Assembly: GCF_026151205.1 (NCBI RefSeq)
Contig: NC_087073.1
Location: 9,029,411-9,093,410, forward strand
DNA from: Bolinopsis microptera
Taxonomy: Eukaryota > Ctenophora > Tentaculata > Lobata > Bolinopsidae
Reading direction: 5' to 3'
DNA length: 64,000 nt
Shown here: piece after piece, positions 32,588 to 45,500 of the stretch
Position numbering within the stretch: position 1 is the first letter of the stretch
How the letters are laid out: every line of letters begins with the position of its first letter
Notes under the pieces: model-generated
What the model was told of the DNA's origin: nothing
Seen by the model: the letters and a program-made list of their open reading frames with translations, nothing else
Database searches by the model: none
Position numbers and translations under genes: made by a program

Positions 32588-32887
32588 TGAGTTTACACGT
32601 AGTTTAAATGGACCGAACGTGCCAAGCTGCTCGTTGTAAGGTGGTTTAAAATAGCCACCCGCTCATTCTTAGCATACTTACATCTGCATTCTTCAAGGTC
32701 TTGGCAGGAGTTGTGGTATTTTGTGGTGGAGTGAGATCAGTTTAAAGTGTAATGGTGAGGAAGGAACGAAATAGAATTAGGCTCTCAAATCCCCCGAATA
32801 ATCCACCCAAATATCCTTCACTAATGCTCTATTAAGTGGCGTCACTCTGACGAATATTTCAATTACAAAAAGCGATATCAGTACCTC

Positions 32888-32901
32888 TCTCTCTCTCTCT
32901 G
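32888..32901 (+). repeat. Short (CT)n tract
   Basis: CTCTCTCTCTCTCT simple repeat, with no associated feature. Confidence 0.7.
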
Positions 32902-33411
32902 GCAATATCAGTATCTACCCTCCCAAATCACGTCTCAAACTGCCCAGAAACACGGCTATATTTACAAGATTCCGTCTCGGTGTACATAACAAGCTATGGA
33001 CCAATCAGAAGCGATGTTTTGTGTCACGTGAGCTGTAACACGTGACACGTGATAATTGATAGGATTTAGATCTGGTTGAGCGAACCGAGTACGGGGGACT
33101 TTTATCTGGAGGTTGTGTGACAGGAGAACCGTTTAACAGAAAGGTAACAAGTAACCAGGTAAGAAGGTTCTTCTGTTTATCTTCCCCCGGTAATTCTATC
33201 AAGTTTTATCTGCTGTATTTAAGATATATTACCTGTATCAGATGACATCAGTTGTCTGCGTATCTACGAAAAAGATACATATTCTGATACAAATAACGCT
33301 GGCAGCTCCTCATGAAACTGATGAATCACAGTCTATACGGTCTATATAGGGTTACATTCTGCTGATTATTGACCAGAGTTTTGTGTCAAACACTGAGAGG
33401 GGAATTTAAAA

Positions 33412-33885
33412 GGTCATGTCACGTGACAGCAGTCTGTAGCCAGGCTCACGAGTTTAACCTACAACTTCCACAGCAGCTATTATTATCATCACACACAATC
33501 CATCTGTTATAATAATTAATAATAATTAACTAATTCCCCTACATAATGACAAGTATAATAGTGGTATGATTGAGAATAGCAGATCTTCTTGATCCATTAG
33601 ATAATTATAATTAACAATCCACTTTCTTTCGTCTGTCTCGAAAGCAAAATTACGAAATAATTTACTGCGAACAAAACAAGCAGATGACAGGGTTTTGTGT
33701 TAACAAGATGACCACTAAGAGAGGGGAGGTGGTTATCACGTGACCAGTCAGTCTGCAGCCTACTCACGAGCAGTTCATACTCTAACCAAATACTTCCACA
33801 CCAGCCATTACCACCGCACATAATCCGACTATTAAATTCCCCCTCTCCTCGTAATGACAAGTAGAAGTGTGCTTGAGAACGGGCC
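33412..33885 (+). repeat. Two diverged copies of an E-box-headed segment, about 320 bases apart
   Basis: Copies at about 33412-33575 and 33732-33885 each begin with TCACGTGAC, then CAGTCTG(T/C)AGCC, CTCACGAG, ACTTCCACA, ATTCCCC and TAATGACAAGTA in the same order. Both are non-coding. Conservation of the leading CACGTG in both copies is notable. Confidence 0.65.
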
Positions 33886-36800
33886 CCGGTGAAGCTTGTC
33901 TGGAGCGGAGAATATCCGGGGGGAATGTAGCCAACATTCCGTGGCTCATTGTCCACCAGGGAGTGGCACAAGAACTGACAGGGACAGTGTGTGTCGTGTG
34001 GTCCCAGGTAGGGGGTGAGTCTTGTGGTCGTCTCCATACACTCACGTGTATCTTTCACTTTCAACTACTCTGCGCTGCCTTGTTGCTAGCTTGCTAGGTG
34101 TAAACAATGCGCCTTGCTCACGAACACTGGCTACTACTTCTCAAAACTTCTCAAAATGCTTTGAATGCCTGAAAACGAGCCGAGAGCGCGGGTAATGTAC
34201 ATGACAAAACTATGTAAATAATCCGGTGACGGTCCAACAAAACTGCTTCTCGATTCAATAAAATAAAACGATTTTTAACAAAGAGTAAGCACGGTGACTG
34301 TAAACAAGTGGTCAATGAAGAGCACGTTGAAACGCCGCCTTAAATCTCTGTTCAGTTGATTTTACAAAACCTGGAGGAGGGAAGGAATATGTGAAGTGCA
34401 CTTGCCATGAAGTAAAAACTTAAAGTATATCGTCATTTCCATATTCGCTCCTTACAATGTGGATTACGGAATGTAAAGCAATTTCACACTCGATATTTTC
34501 ATCGATTTCAAATGGAATTTTCAATTTTATTCCATGCTAGCCTTCGTGCTAATTGAAGTAAAATACCGCCAATGTAAAAGTGTATACTTGGCTGAAATCC
34601 AAGAGCAGACTCAATGTATCGGCTGTACTCTCCGAATTATTGGGACAAATTGTTTCCTCCAAAGTATAGAGTGAATGTCGCACATGTCACATGACCGAAC
34701 TTCAAGTGGAGTGGTGGGCCTGAGTCACGTGGTACAAATCCAGTGTAGTGATTGGTGTGTTGAGGATGGGAGCAGGTTGGAAGTATAAGGTAGATACACT
34801 GTGTAGAGTGGTAAGGAAATACAGTTCTTTCTTCTCTCTCTCTTCTTCTCCAGGGTGAGTGTATTAAGACTTCACACCTACACTTCAGTGAATACTGTAT
34901 CCCCACTGTATAGATAGTTCTTTTCCTAGACCATGTACCCACCCTCCAGAAACCAGAGGGAGAGACTGGACACTCAGCGGGGGAGATTGAACACTCAGCC
35001 AATAAAATACGGCGTGAAATTAGGGAGTTGGTGGTAGCCTTCCCGGGGTTCACCCAAATAGAGTACCAATATCTCACTCTTACTTAATTCTAGGGAACTG
35101 CACTTTATTAAGTGTTAAAATGTCTGATCATTCGCCATTATCCCGGTCATGATTTAAGCGAGCTCCGCTCCAGAAAGGAGGTCTTACTTTCGATTTGAAG
35201 TATCGCTATAATAAGTCATCTTACTCGTGATCTGCCGACTAGACTTGAGTACTGGAGATAAGAATTAAGAACCTGATCACATTGTCGCCCGATATTATGT
35301 CGGCCAATATAATGCCGTTTTCCCATGATTGGTGAAGAATGTGAAGTATTTGGTGCTGCTAAAAAGGTCCCAGTCTCGACGTAGGACGGATACAGTTAGC
35401 TCCACAACTCAGTCAGCTGCCCCCAACAGCCTCAACAGCCTGGCTTAACGTGCTTCACATATCCTTCACCTGTTACCGTGCTCAAGTGTCTTCCCCGACA
35501 TTTAGTTCTAATTTAGAGGCCTAAATCTTACCAATTCTAACAATATATCAATTTACTGTATCGCCTCTTTCCCTCCCCCAGTTAGAGGCCCTTGTTAGCA
35601 GGATGCTGGGCAAGCTGCCCCGGCCAGAAGATTCAGCTGTAATTATTGTCATGTGCTGAAGTAAGAATTACTGGGAGTCACAACTTTGTTAAGTGTGTTC
35701 CAGACTATTTCTAATCCACCTTTATAATACCACAAAGAGATCAAATCTCTCAAAGTGTGAACTATAAACCCCGACCTAGCCACCACCACTGACCACTACC
35801 TTCAACACGTTATGGCTTCTACTGGTTCTACATTGGTTCATATCGGTGTTAGGAAATCGTGGCAGGGAATATTAGCAATAACAGTACACGACCTGTTACC
35901 ACGTGACCATCATCACTACCTGGTGTCACGTGACCATCATCACCCGGAACTCACGAGCTCTACATCATGTAGTGAGGAGAGGAACCAATGTAGGAGCTAG
36001 CCTGGGTGGCGTTCACCACACCACAATCTAACCGCTGCCGAGTAAAGATGTTACTGTTAAAGTTACTGGGCGTGTTCTCCTACACCTGTACTGACTACAG
36101 GTCCTGTACTGGTGCGGTGTGGTGAGGTGCATAGTGGACTCTTTTTGTTAGACAATCTGTGTGTCCTTCAGCCGGTGGGCCTTGACCTGAATAACAATGG
36201 AAATGTTACGGTCGTGCTCTTTGTTAATTGTAGGAAAATTGATTAAGATGATCGATATCTAATTAGACCACAGCGGACTTGTACCTCTATCATTATATCC
36301 GCTAATAGATCATTAACGAGCCTAATAAAGAGAAGTGTCTATACTAATGAAGATGTCTCACTATATCTCACTAGAGATCTGGTGTATCTTTACTATTAGA
36401 AGTGTGGTAGAAGTAACAAGTCTGATCAGACGAATGAGCTAAGAGAGAACATCTGCGAGGGAGTGGTTGTTGTTCTGGGGGTTAGCACAGGAGAGATACA
36501 GTGGGGTACCTTCTAATTAAAGGAAAACAGAGATAATTACATCCCAACACAAAAAACTTTCGTAGATTTCAGTGAAGCGGAGTACTGTGGAAGTAAGGGA
36601 CTGAAGGGTATTGTCCATATATCCAATTTAAGTGAAAAGGTGAATTGTCCATATGGTTTTTGCTTTCACTGTGATTTGATCTCCTTTGTGGTACCTTTGG
36701 AGATCTTTAGTTACTAGTTATGTCGGGAATTTACACTCAGGTGTGATTGGGAGCTTTTGTTTTTACATTTTTTCTAAAGAAAGTTGACTTTAATCTTGTT

Positions 36801-39000
36801 TTCTGACTTGTAAAATTCTTCAGAGCTATTAATGTTAATTTTAGCTGCCCCACTTCTGCATCAAGTCTCAACTTTTCAAATTAAACAAAGAGCTTCTAAT
36901 AGATCTCATGTAAAAAGGCTGGTGACTGTATCCATCTTAAACGACTGTACTGTATCTTGATCATGATAAAACCCTCATCAAAACTGACACACTCCCACTC
37001 AAGATCTATAATTAGCACCGGTTACACAACATAGGCTCAAGAGTCAAGAAGTCTAGCTCTCTCGCTGTATGGGCATTGTGTAGAGTTGTAGACGCTAAAC
37101 TGGGGGGACAACTCACAATAACAAGTTGTACACCACATTGTGTTGTGCCCAACTCTCTTCAAAACATGCTGCTGTTAAACACAAGCTCGAATTCCAGGAC
37201 CTAGGTATTACCATGACAGCGTGTTATGGGATCTATTATTGCTGCTGCTGCTGCTGTTCAAATGAATTATGGAGGTTGGGAATTATTGGATGGTTGGAGT
37301 CGGTGTGTCGGTCTGGTGGGACCTAGACTAGTAGACTATGGTTTGTCATGAGTCAGAACACTACAGTTGGACACTATGGTTAACTTATTGGGGGTCTAGA
37401 CCCGCAATAGAGATATCCGTATCAGTTTACGCCGCTTTTAATAGTATCACGATCAAGTGGCTAAATGTTTTAAAAAGTGCTCCTTGATACAGAAAACCAT
37501 GCTTAGTAATAACTCATATCTACGGTAGAGTTGAAGCCTCAACTTAGAACCACACAGATCTGGTATTAGATAGCATCACGATAAAGTGGTGTTAATTTTA
37601 AAACCATGTTGTTTCTTACTTGCTACACAAGACTACTGTAGACCGTTAACAGACCTAGTTAACAGGTCTGCCATGCAGTGTTAATTCCAAAGTAATAGTT
37701 TCCTGTGTTAACAGCCACAAAACTATATTGCTATTGTTTACTTATTATGGGGTTCCTGGCGGTTGTCCAATCAGCACACAGTTTAACGATATCAGCCAAT
37801 CAGCTGCCAGTATCGGTTAAACTCGCTTCATTGTATTAGTATTAAGAGTTAGGACTAAACAAAAGTTTTACGCTTCAGCACGCTCAGTGACACGTGCCAA
37901 AAGTAACTTGGACACGTTTTGGTAAAAACATCTCCGAGGTTAAAACTTAGCATACCTGGACACAATACCACATTTCTGTCCTACTATCAACCGGGGATCT
38001 GAGTTAGTAAAGTTCAAGTCCGCGCTATTCATTTAATTAAGTGTGTTTCAAAGTGTAGCGGCTGCAATGTGAATGCTGTAAAAGTATTTAGAGTTTAAAC
38101 TCTTAACTCGGATGTTTTTACTTTCGGCTCGTGTATCCGAGTGTGTTGAAGCGTAAATTGTAACCGATGTGCCCGCACTAGTATTCGCAGAGTCATCATA
38201 CAGTTTACAAAAACGTATCCCCTTTAGGTAGGATCCAGGCTGTACTTAGCACTATATCTCCTGATATTGTTACATGTATCCTGATATTGTTACTTTGCGG
38301 ATATCAAAGCAATGTGATAATGCACGACACATGGTACCGACATGAACACACTTGCACTTAACGTCCGCACCATGTATTATAACTATATCTCCCTACGTCA
38401 CCGATATCTCCTGTCTCCACTAAGTATACCTAACTATAGCACTAATCATTGTGATGTCATATCTACCCTGTCAATCGTGGCCTGCATAGTTTTTAAGCCA
38501 CGAAATTGCACTGTACCTACAAATTCCCAAGAGCCCACAAAATCACGTATAGTACCTCAGTTGGAACTGGCTGAGCTAAGAACCCCGCTCTGAAATGCCG
38601 TCATACTTCACATATAACATTACCACATCACTGCTCAGTTTACCACCCTAACAGTTCCCAGCTGTTGTAGGAACCAGATCTATGAACCAACAGTTTGGTT
38701 TGGTTTGGTTTCAAGAGCTTATACTTGCCACGTATGTCCAGGTTCATTATAATAATGCAGGACTTCTAGGCAATGAGCTTGGTTGTGGGACACACTCAAC
38801 TAGGGAAGTTGAGAGGCCTCAATCAAGTCTCATTAAAGAGATATCAACAGAGTGTGAACCACTGCCAGACTTACCTTTGATTAGAGTTTGCCAGGCTCTA
38901 TAAGTGTGGCAGATAGTGTCTTCTTTGTCCTATCCTTTGTCCGTGATGCTGGTAACAAACTCTTGTTGCAGGTGATGGTGACATAAACTCATTTGCATGA
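33886..39000. other. Non-coding region upstream of the semaphorin exons
   Basis: No supported exon was found on either strand. Long minus-strand frames at 33597-34064 and 34637-35077 lack domain signatures. Several CACGTG palindromes occur (34043, 34726, 35900, 35927, 37891). The semaphorin promoter and signal-peptide exon may lie in this stretch. Confidence 0.35.
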
Positions 39001-39224
39001 TTGGGACTAGAGATGGGTCGATTGTGAAGTGTGCTATATACTTATATAAATAGGTAGTTGTGATAAATAGTACTGCTCAGTACCGTAATTATAAAACCAT
39101 TATCTGAAAACTTGTCTCAACATAGAAGATCTAAATGACATGAGGTCTAAACTGGGTCGATTAAAAGTGAGCTACAGATTAGCGGCTGGGAAAAACAAAG
39201 AGATGGAGATTAGTGATTAATACA

Positions 39225-39770
39225 GGTAATCAGTACAGGTGCTGAGTGAACGTATGACAGACCGTAAAATCGGAAGATTAACTGTTAATGACTAAAACAC
39301 CCTAGAATTAAGTGCCACAACCATGAGGTTATAAAGTAAAGAGGGTCTATATAGACTACTAGAAGATAATAAGTGGGCTGAAGCTAATAACTGGTTAACT
39401 TGTCGCAATAGAGAATGAAACATATCACAACAAAGAGGGACAAATTGTCGAGAAAAATAAAGTATCCGGTAAATATCACTATGCTGAGTAACTCGTGATG
39501 TAGCCACGTGTTAAGAATTCCTCGTGTAGGAGGAGGTAGAATAAATAAAGTAGTGCAGGTAATTATCACGATGCTGGGTAAACGGACAGTGAAAACAAGG
39601 AGAGAAGGGTTACTAATGGCTTAAACACTAAATGCAGACTAATGAGAGTGAAGTGCTAGGCACAGAGTAAGGGAAAATTAAACTACTAAAGATAATAAGT
39701 GGGCTGAAGATATTAACTTGAAACATGTCGCAATGGAGATTGAAACATATCACTAAAAGAGTGTGCACAA
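39225..39770 (+). repeat. Diverged direct repeats, about 330-base period
   Basis: GATAATAAGTGGGCTGAAG followed by TAAC-TG, TGTCGCAAT-GAGA and TGAAACATATCAC occurs at 39365-39428 and 39695-39757. A shorter motif (GTAATTATCACGATGCTGGG-like) recurs near 39471 and 39557. The sequence is purine-rich and non-coding. Confidence 0.65.
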
Positions 39771-40489
39771 TATGAGATCCGAATATATTGAAGAATGGGG
39801 AAAACAGTAATAGTGGGATAATTATAGTGGTAAAGAGTTTACTAGAGAGTGGTCCACAAGGAGGTTACGTGGGAGAGGTTGAGGTGCATGCTGTGATGGG
39901 TGGTCAAGAGCTGTCCAGCCAAGTTTATATGGCCTAAAATAAACACACAAAGCCTACAATAGTAGTTAAGGAGCCGCCACACTGCACTTGGCCAGGCAAG
40001 TGAACGAGGAGAGATCAGTGCAGTACGGCAACATCAAAAGAACGTTTTGAATTACAGTTCAATGGTAGGCAGGGCTAGGTAGCAGCACTTTAATCACTGA
40101 GAAGAAGTCCGAAAGAAGGCCTAATTTAACATTGTTTTTAATGTGCACCGTAGTTGTGCTGTTATTCGATTGAATGTTTACACTGTGCAAAATGAAGTCA
40201 TCTTCCAGTGCCTAGCTGTAAAAAAAATGCTACGTGCGCGGGAGTGTGTGAACAAAAATACGGCACTAACTAGCGAGCATGAGCAAGGGAAACAGGACTC
40301 AGTCGAAAAGGAGCCCTACACTAGTGTTTGTGACACTAAGGGGAGCGCACGCGAGAGTAAAGAGGGCTAAAATTTAAGCAAGCAAATGCGCGAGCAATAA
40401 GACTCTGCCGACTTAAGTTGTAAAATAAGTGACCAAAACAGAATCTAAATTAGAAGTATATCGGATATACTATATCCATATGTTAAAAC

Positions 40490-40850
40490 TTAAAGGAGTA
40501 GCAGGTTACCAGCTGATGAGAAGGGTGCTGATGAAAATGTAAGATGACAGATAAAAGAAAGGTGATGGCATGAGTAAAGTCATAGTAAAACGTCAGCGCA
40601 GAGAAATAGTAGATGAATTTATAAAGTAAAAGCTAAAAACTTAGAAGAGGATCATGGTTAATAATTAGTTAAAGAGTGGCAGGTTACCAGCTTTAGAGAA
40701 AATGCTTTAGTTGAAATGCTATTGAAGATGAAAGATTGCAAATAAAAGAACGTTGAAGACGTAAGTAAAGTCATAATAGATCGTTACGTAAGTAGTAAAG
40801 TCATATTAAAACTTACGTAAGTAAAGACATATTAAAACTTAAGCGCAAAA
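40490..40850 (+). repeat. Diverged tandem duplication, about 180-base unit
   Basis: AGTAGCAGGTTACCAGCTGA and GAGTGGCAGGTTACCAGCTT head two copies at about 40495 and 40671. They share GAAAATG, AAGATGA-AGATT, AATAAAAGAA, and TAAGTAAAGTCATA. The last motif is itself amplified (three to four times up to 40850). Non-coding. Confidence 0.65.
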
Positions 40851-42455
40851 GGAATAGCAGATGGGTTTATTAATGAAGTGATACGCCAAACCCTGATCTG
40901 ACAACGTGATGTTTCCGTTACGTTGGTGTAATCGAAGTTGCGTCGGTATAATCGGAGTTGAAGTAGGGCTGAGCTGCCTTGAGTGTGCTGCTTGCTGCAT
41001 GCTGGTATATCGTTTCCATCCAAGGTATAGGGGACGGGGTCTATAACTTTATTGAACTAGCCAAAATATCCTCTATGAACCAACAACTCGCTAGAGTGCG
41101 TGTCTTATCTCACCCCAGCTGTATTGCATTACAAGTAATTATGAGTGTTATCGGGCCGCCTGATTCGCTGAGACTTGAGTATGCAGTGTCCCTGAAATAC
41201 AGTTACGCGACATCTCATATTCCTGATAATATTAATAGTGTCGCCCTCCTTTTTTTTCCGGAAAAAACTGAAATTATCCGGTCGTTTTTTTTTGTTCTCA
41301 TGTCATCATCAATGGAAAAGGGAAAGTCACCCCTGGATCTAGGCTATTATTATCAGTAGCATGTTCAAACTAATTAGACCGACTGAGACTTCTAAGTTTT
41401 CTTCCCCAATTATCTAATTTCTCCTGTACAATGGTTGGCGCGAGAAAGTGCCCTCTACTTTTTGTAAAAAGTACATTACGTAATGCGTATACAGGATGAT
41501 TATAATGCAATGATTGGTGACTGAGAGTGACAGGTTATTTTGGTTGATGGCGCCGAAAATATAGAGTAACAAAAAGTAGAGTTGTTGCTGTCTCCATTAT
41601 TGGTTAGGATTGATTGCGGAGTAAAGTAAGGAATTGACAAGGCGTGACAGCTTACTGTAGGTAATAAGGTCACGTGACTGCAGGTAATAAGGTCACGTGA
41701 TTGAGAATGTTTGACACGACTGGAGAGAGTTTGGGGGGAGATTATTAGATTTAAGTGGCGAGATGACTGGTAGTTACCAGTTACTGAGATTACTGACACC
41801 TTCTTGGAGCTTTAGCTCGCCCTCACAACTAAATTTGAAGACTGAACTCTCCAGAATGAACTCCAGAAACACCCATAGAAACACTCTATAATCACCTCAC
41901 TCCACTCAAAAACATAACATTAAACTGCGAATACAATCAGCACGCAGCTGTTACTGCTACTGCTGTTAAAACCATCCATCATAGCCAGTCAATATTATTT
42001 CACGGTAAAACAGTAGAATAATGAAGTGTGTGGCGTTGCTGGCTTTTAACCAGTTCAGTTAAAAGTGAGGCGTGCATGATGTTTGTTAGATATCTCTACT
42101 TAGTAGCGAGGGCGTGTCCATGTCAGATCGGACAAAATATCTGAAATAGTTTTGTCAAAAGTACTGAGGGTGTTTTGTTAAAAGACTGGAAAATTCCATT
42201 ACTGTGGTTTCCTGTACTATTGTTCAATTTCGATCACATACACTTTCCATAACACAAAAAATCGTAAATAAATTCTGGTTTGCAGTTCTCATGGGATACC
42301 AATTCCGTTTTAAAATCAATTCCATTGCTGGTAGAGTTGCGTGTCCTGATGATATGGAATACCGATCAAGCTATGAGTTATGTTAATTAAATCTAAGATA
42401 TTCCAACATTAAATATAAATTCTAAAATTCCAACTAATTTAATACTAAATTTCAG

Positions 42456-42543
42456 GCTGTTCAGATTGTAGACAATATCGGCGGCCAGGAGCTAATTTCT
42501 CAAGTGTGGTGACATATCAAAACTCCATCATTGTCGGCGGCAG
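42456..42543 (+). CDS. Semaphorin exon: first propeller blade
   Basis: Acceptor ATTTCAG, donor GTAAGA. It encodes CSDCRQYRRPGANFSSVV then TYQNSIIVGGR; the final AG plus the first base of the next exon makes the Arg of GGRNALYDLN, the early strand motif of Sema domains. It enters with two bases, so the missing upstream exon must end in phase 1. Confidence 0.7.
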
Positions 42544-45500
42544 GTAAGAATTACTTTGTTTATTTTGTAAACATTTAAAAAATATCGCAAGTATCCAATG
42601 AATTATTAATGATAAATACCCACAAAGAAATTGGTGCTCAGTCTGCTCACCACCCCATACACTCATGACACTCAGGATCAAATCAACACTCATCACTATA
42701 ATATCAACAGTCAACTCATCCTGTAATGGTTAGCCATTTCCTAAACCCTTTCACTGAAATCTCCTATATTATGAAATCGATAACGAACAGTCGTATTTGG
42801 CTCAAATTATTCAATAAGCGATCAGATTTAAATCGACTGATAAAATCATTTTGAACAATGATTTGGAATGTTTACATGGCTCTGTCCTGTGATGTATACC
42901 ATTCCCTGCTCCTTTGTAAACAATCTCAGTCCACAGACCACACTAGTCCAGCAGATATAAGCTGCAGAATTCACAGTTTTGTGAGATACTATTGTCCTTC
43001 TAAGGGTACAGTCCCCTTGGTGTGGTTTAAAAGCTGGTCTGGACTCTGATTGTTCCCACTCACCAGTCTCACAAGTCTGCAGTATTGTTCCAGATCCTTG
43101 GTCTAGTCTAATAACTCATTAAGAGCAAGTTTAAAACACTGTTAAACATTTGAACCAGAGGATTTAAGGCATATGTCCAGTCCTGGTGTATGATGATGCT
43201 GGGAGGTTCAGTCCCGAACTATGGTTAATGACAGTGCCTGATATTTTAGATTTTATAGTGGGACGCATTCTTGCGTAGCACATGAACCCAATAACCATTT
43301 CTTAATCTCTGCAAATTGGCCGGTACATGTTGTACAAACAAAATATTCAATTAAGAGTAGACACTAGACATATACGGCTACATGGCCTCTGGCTACTCAG
43401 CATTGCAACATACCGTTAACTCTGAAAATTGTTACAATGGACGTGACCTGATCTCAATTTGACCGAAGTAACTCAATGATGGCTACCCTGGAATTGCATT
43501 AGAGTGCTGACTCCCTTATCAAAGCTTTTAAAATAGTAATATTTGTCATTATAATGACAGATACCATGCTCCCTTTCTGTCCGTATCTAACTCTGATAAT
43601 GATATCATCTATATTCTATATGACACGTCATCGTGACGTCACAGAAAACGACGTCAGATCGATAGGAAAACTTTCTAATTTTGCTTTTCCTTGTGGTTGG
43701 AAGTCTAGACTTGGTGGATCCTTACCATGAAGTTACCTTGAAGTAAAGTGAGTGGTTGATAGTGCGAGAGTAGCACGGGAAAAGTGCGGTGAAAACTATA
43801 AGATAGGTGACAGGCCGGGGACATGCTGTCTCAACAGTAATGGATACTGTGTCTTTAGTCTCATGTCTACAAGCTGTGACCGATAACTTCAATTCCCATT
43901 TCCACACCGAAATTCTCAATATCAGCAATATGAAGTTCCGTTAATACGGTATTCGAGATAAAATATGCGTACTATAAAATGGTAAAATACGGGGAACCTG
44001 TATTGTTACAATGGACTATCATGAAACCCAAGATCTATATATTTTCACATTTCATCGAGTTTGAGTACTTCATCTTCACATGGTGTTCCGTTTCAAGCCC
44101 GGCTATAATTCCATGAAAAACACGAACTAACAAATCGCCACTTTTTACTTGTTACCTTGACATGGAACTGTGAGAAAGAAGTGTTTTCTTAATCCGTGTG
44201 TGATCACAGGGGGGGGGGGGGGGGCTGTGTGAACAATGTGTATTGTTGTCTGGTAGTAATGTGATCCTCCCTGCGAAACACCACCACCGGCCTCTACTTC
44301 TCCCGTTATGTAACTTGCTATTTGTAAATATATAGTAAACAATCCACATTTATAAAAGATTCGATTGTTTGATGTGAAATTTGTTAACTGAGCTTTTATC
44401 GGGATTCTCAGCTGTACAAAACATAAATTCGTTAGTCAACGGCTCTATGACTCTGGGATTCTGGGATTCCTTCTCAAGTTTAAAACGTAATATAAAAGTG
44501 TGGGATGTGTCGGTAATACGAAATATCACTTTTAGGATTTTCCGGTGAAGATGAAATTTGAGGGGGATTAAATATCACGAGGTTTCATGAACGCCGAATC
44601 ATTTGAATCAACGCCTGACTGATTTCACAGGAAATATTGTACTATTAAATTATAACATTATAAAGTGGAGAGGGGCAGCTGTCACAGAATTTGTTATGGC
44701 TGTCACTTTCACGACAAATTGCTTATCAAGCCCATTAAAATCAATCTGAGTAGTGTCACAGAAAGTAATGCCACTGTGTTTAACTGTTTACGGTATAATG
44801 ACTTTGAAGAATCGAGGAGCATTTTATCGAGCAAGTAAGAGAGAGGTTTACTGAGGTCCAAAATGATGGCTCAGAATACACCATTCTTATTGAGATTTCA
44901 ATGTCTGGGCTCGGGTCAAGATTCGAGGAATTTGAGCGGGATTGGGTATTGTGCTGTACAATAGCTTTGTCTGAAAAAAAATGTAAGATCATGGCATGAG
45001 TCTGAAGGGTGAATGATATCTCTCCCTACATTTACCACGTCATACCCTGCGGTTTTGACAGATCAGGCCTGTTGCTCAGAACCTTAAAAATATTTGGAAT
45101 TTGATGATCAAATTTGGGCGGATCTTGTAAATCTGGTTCTAACTTCAAGCTTTAGGGCGGGTACTTGGTACTAGTTACATAACCAGTGGTTAAGTAGGGC
45201 AAAATGTTTGTGAAATTAGGGCAAATGATCAGGCGGGGGCGATAAGGAGGTGGTGACAGAAAACAACTCGTTAGAGAACTGTTACCTTCACTTTCTATCG
45301 ACTACCAGTCTCTGGAATAAGGTCGACCAGTCTGTCAAAAACTTATCTTGAGTGCTCTTCGATTTGGGATGGATAACTCAATGTTCTCTCTGGTTTGAGC
45401 CCTTCAACTTGCGAATTGTTTTGGTTGAGGCACTGCGTTTACAGTGATGAATTGGTAGTTACACCAAGAAATTTACAAATTATCTTTCAAAACGTCACGA

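Noticed and set aside
33597..34064. 155-codon minus-strand ORF
   Set aside because: It overlaps the diverged E-box duplication, has no domain, no splice context and no protein-like composition.
34637..35077. 146-codon minus-strand ORF
   Set aside because: Composition is random-like, no motif is recognised, and the plus strand is equally featureless.
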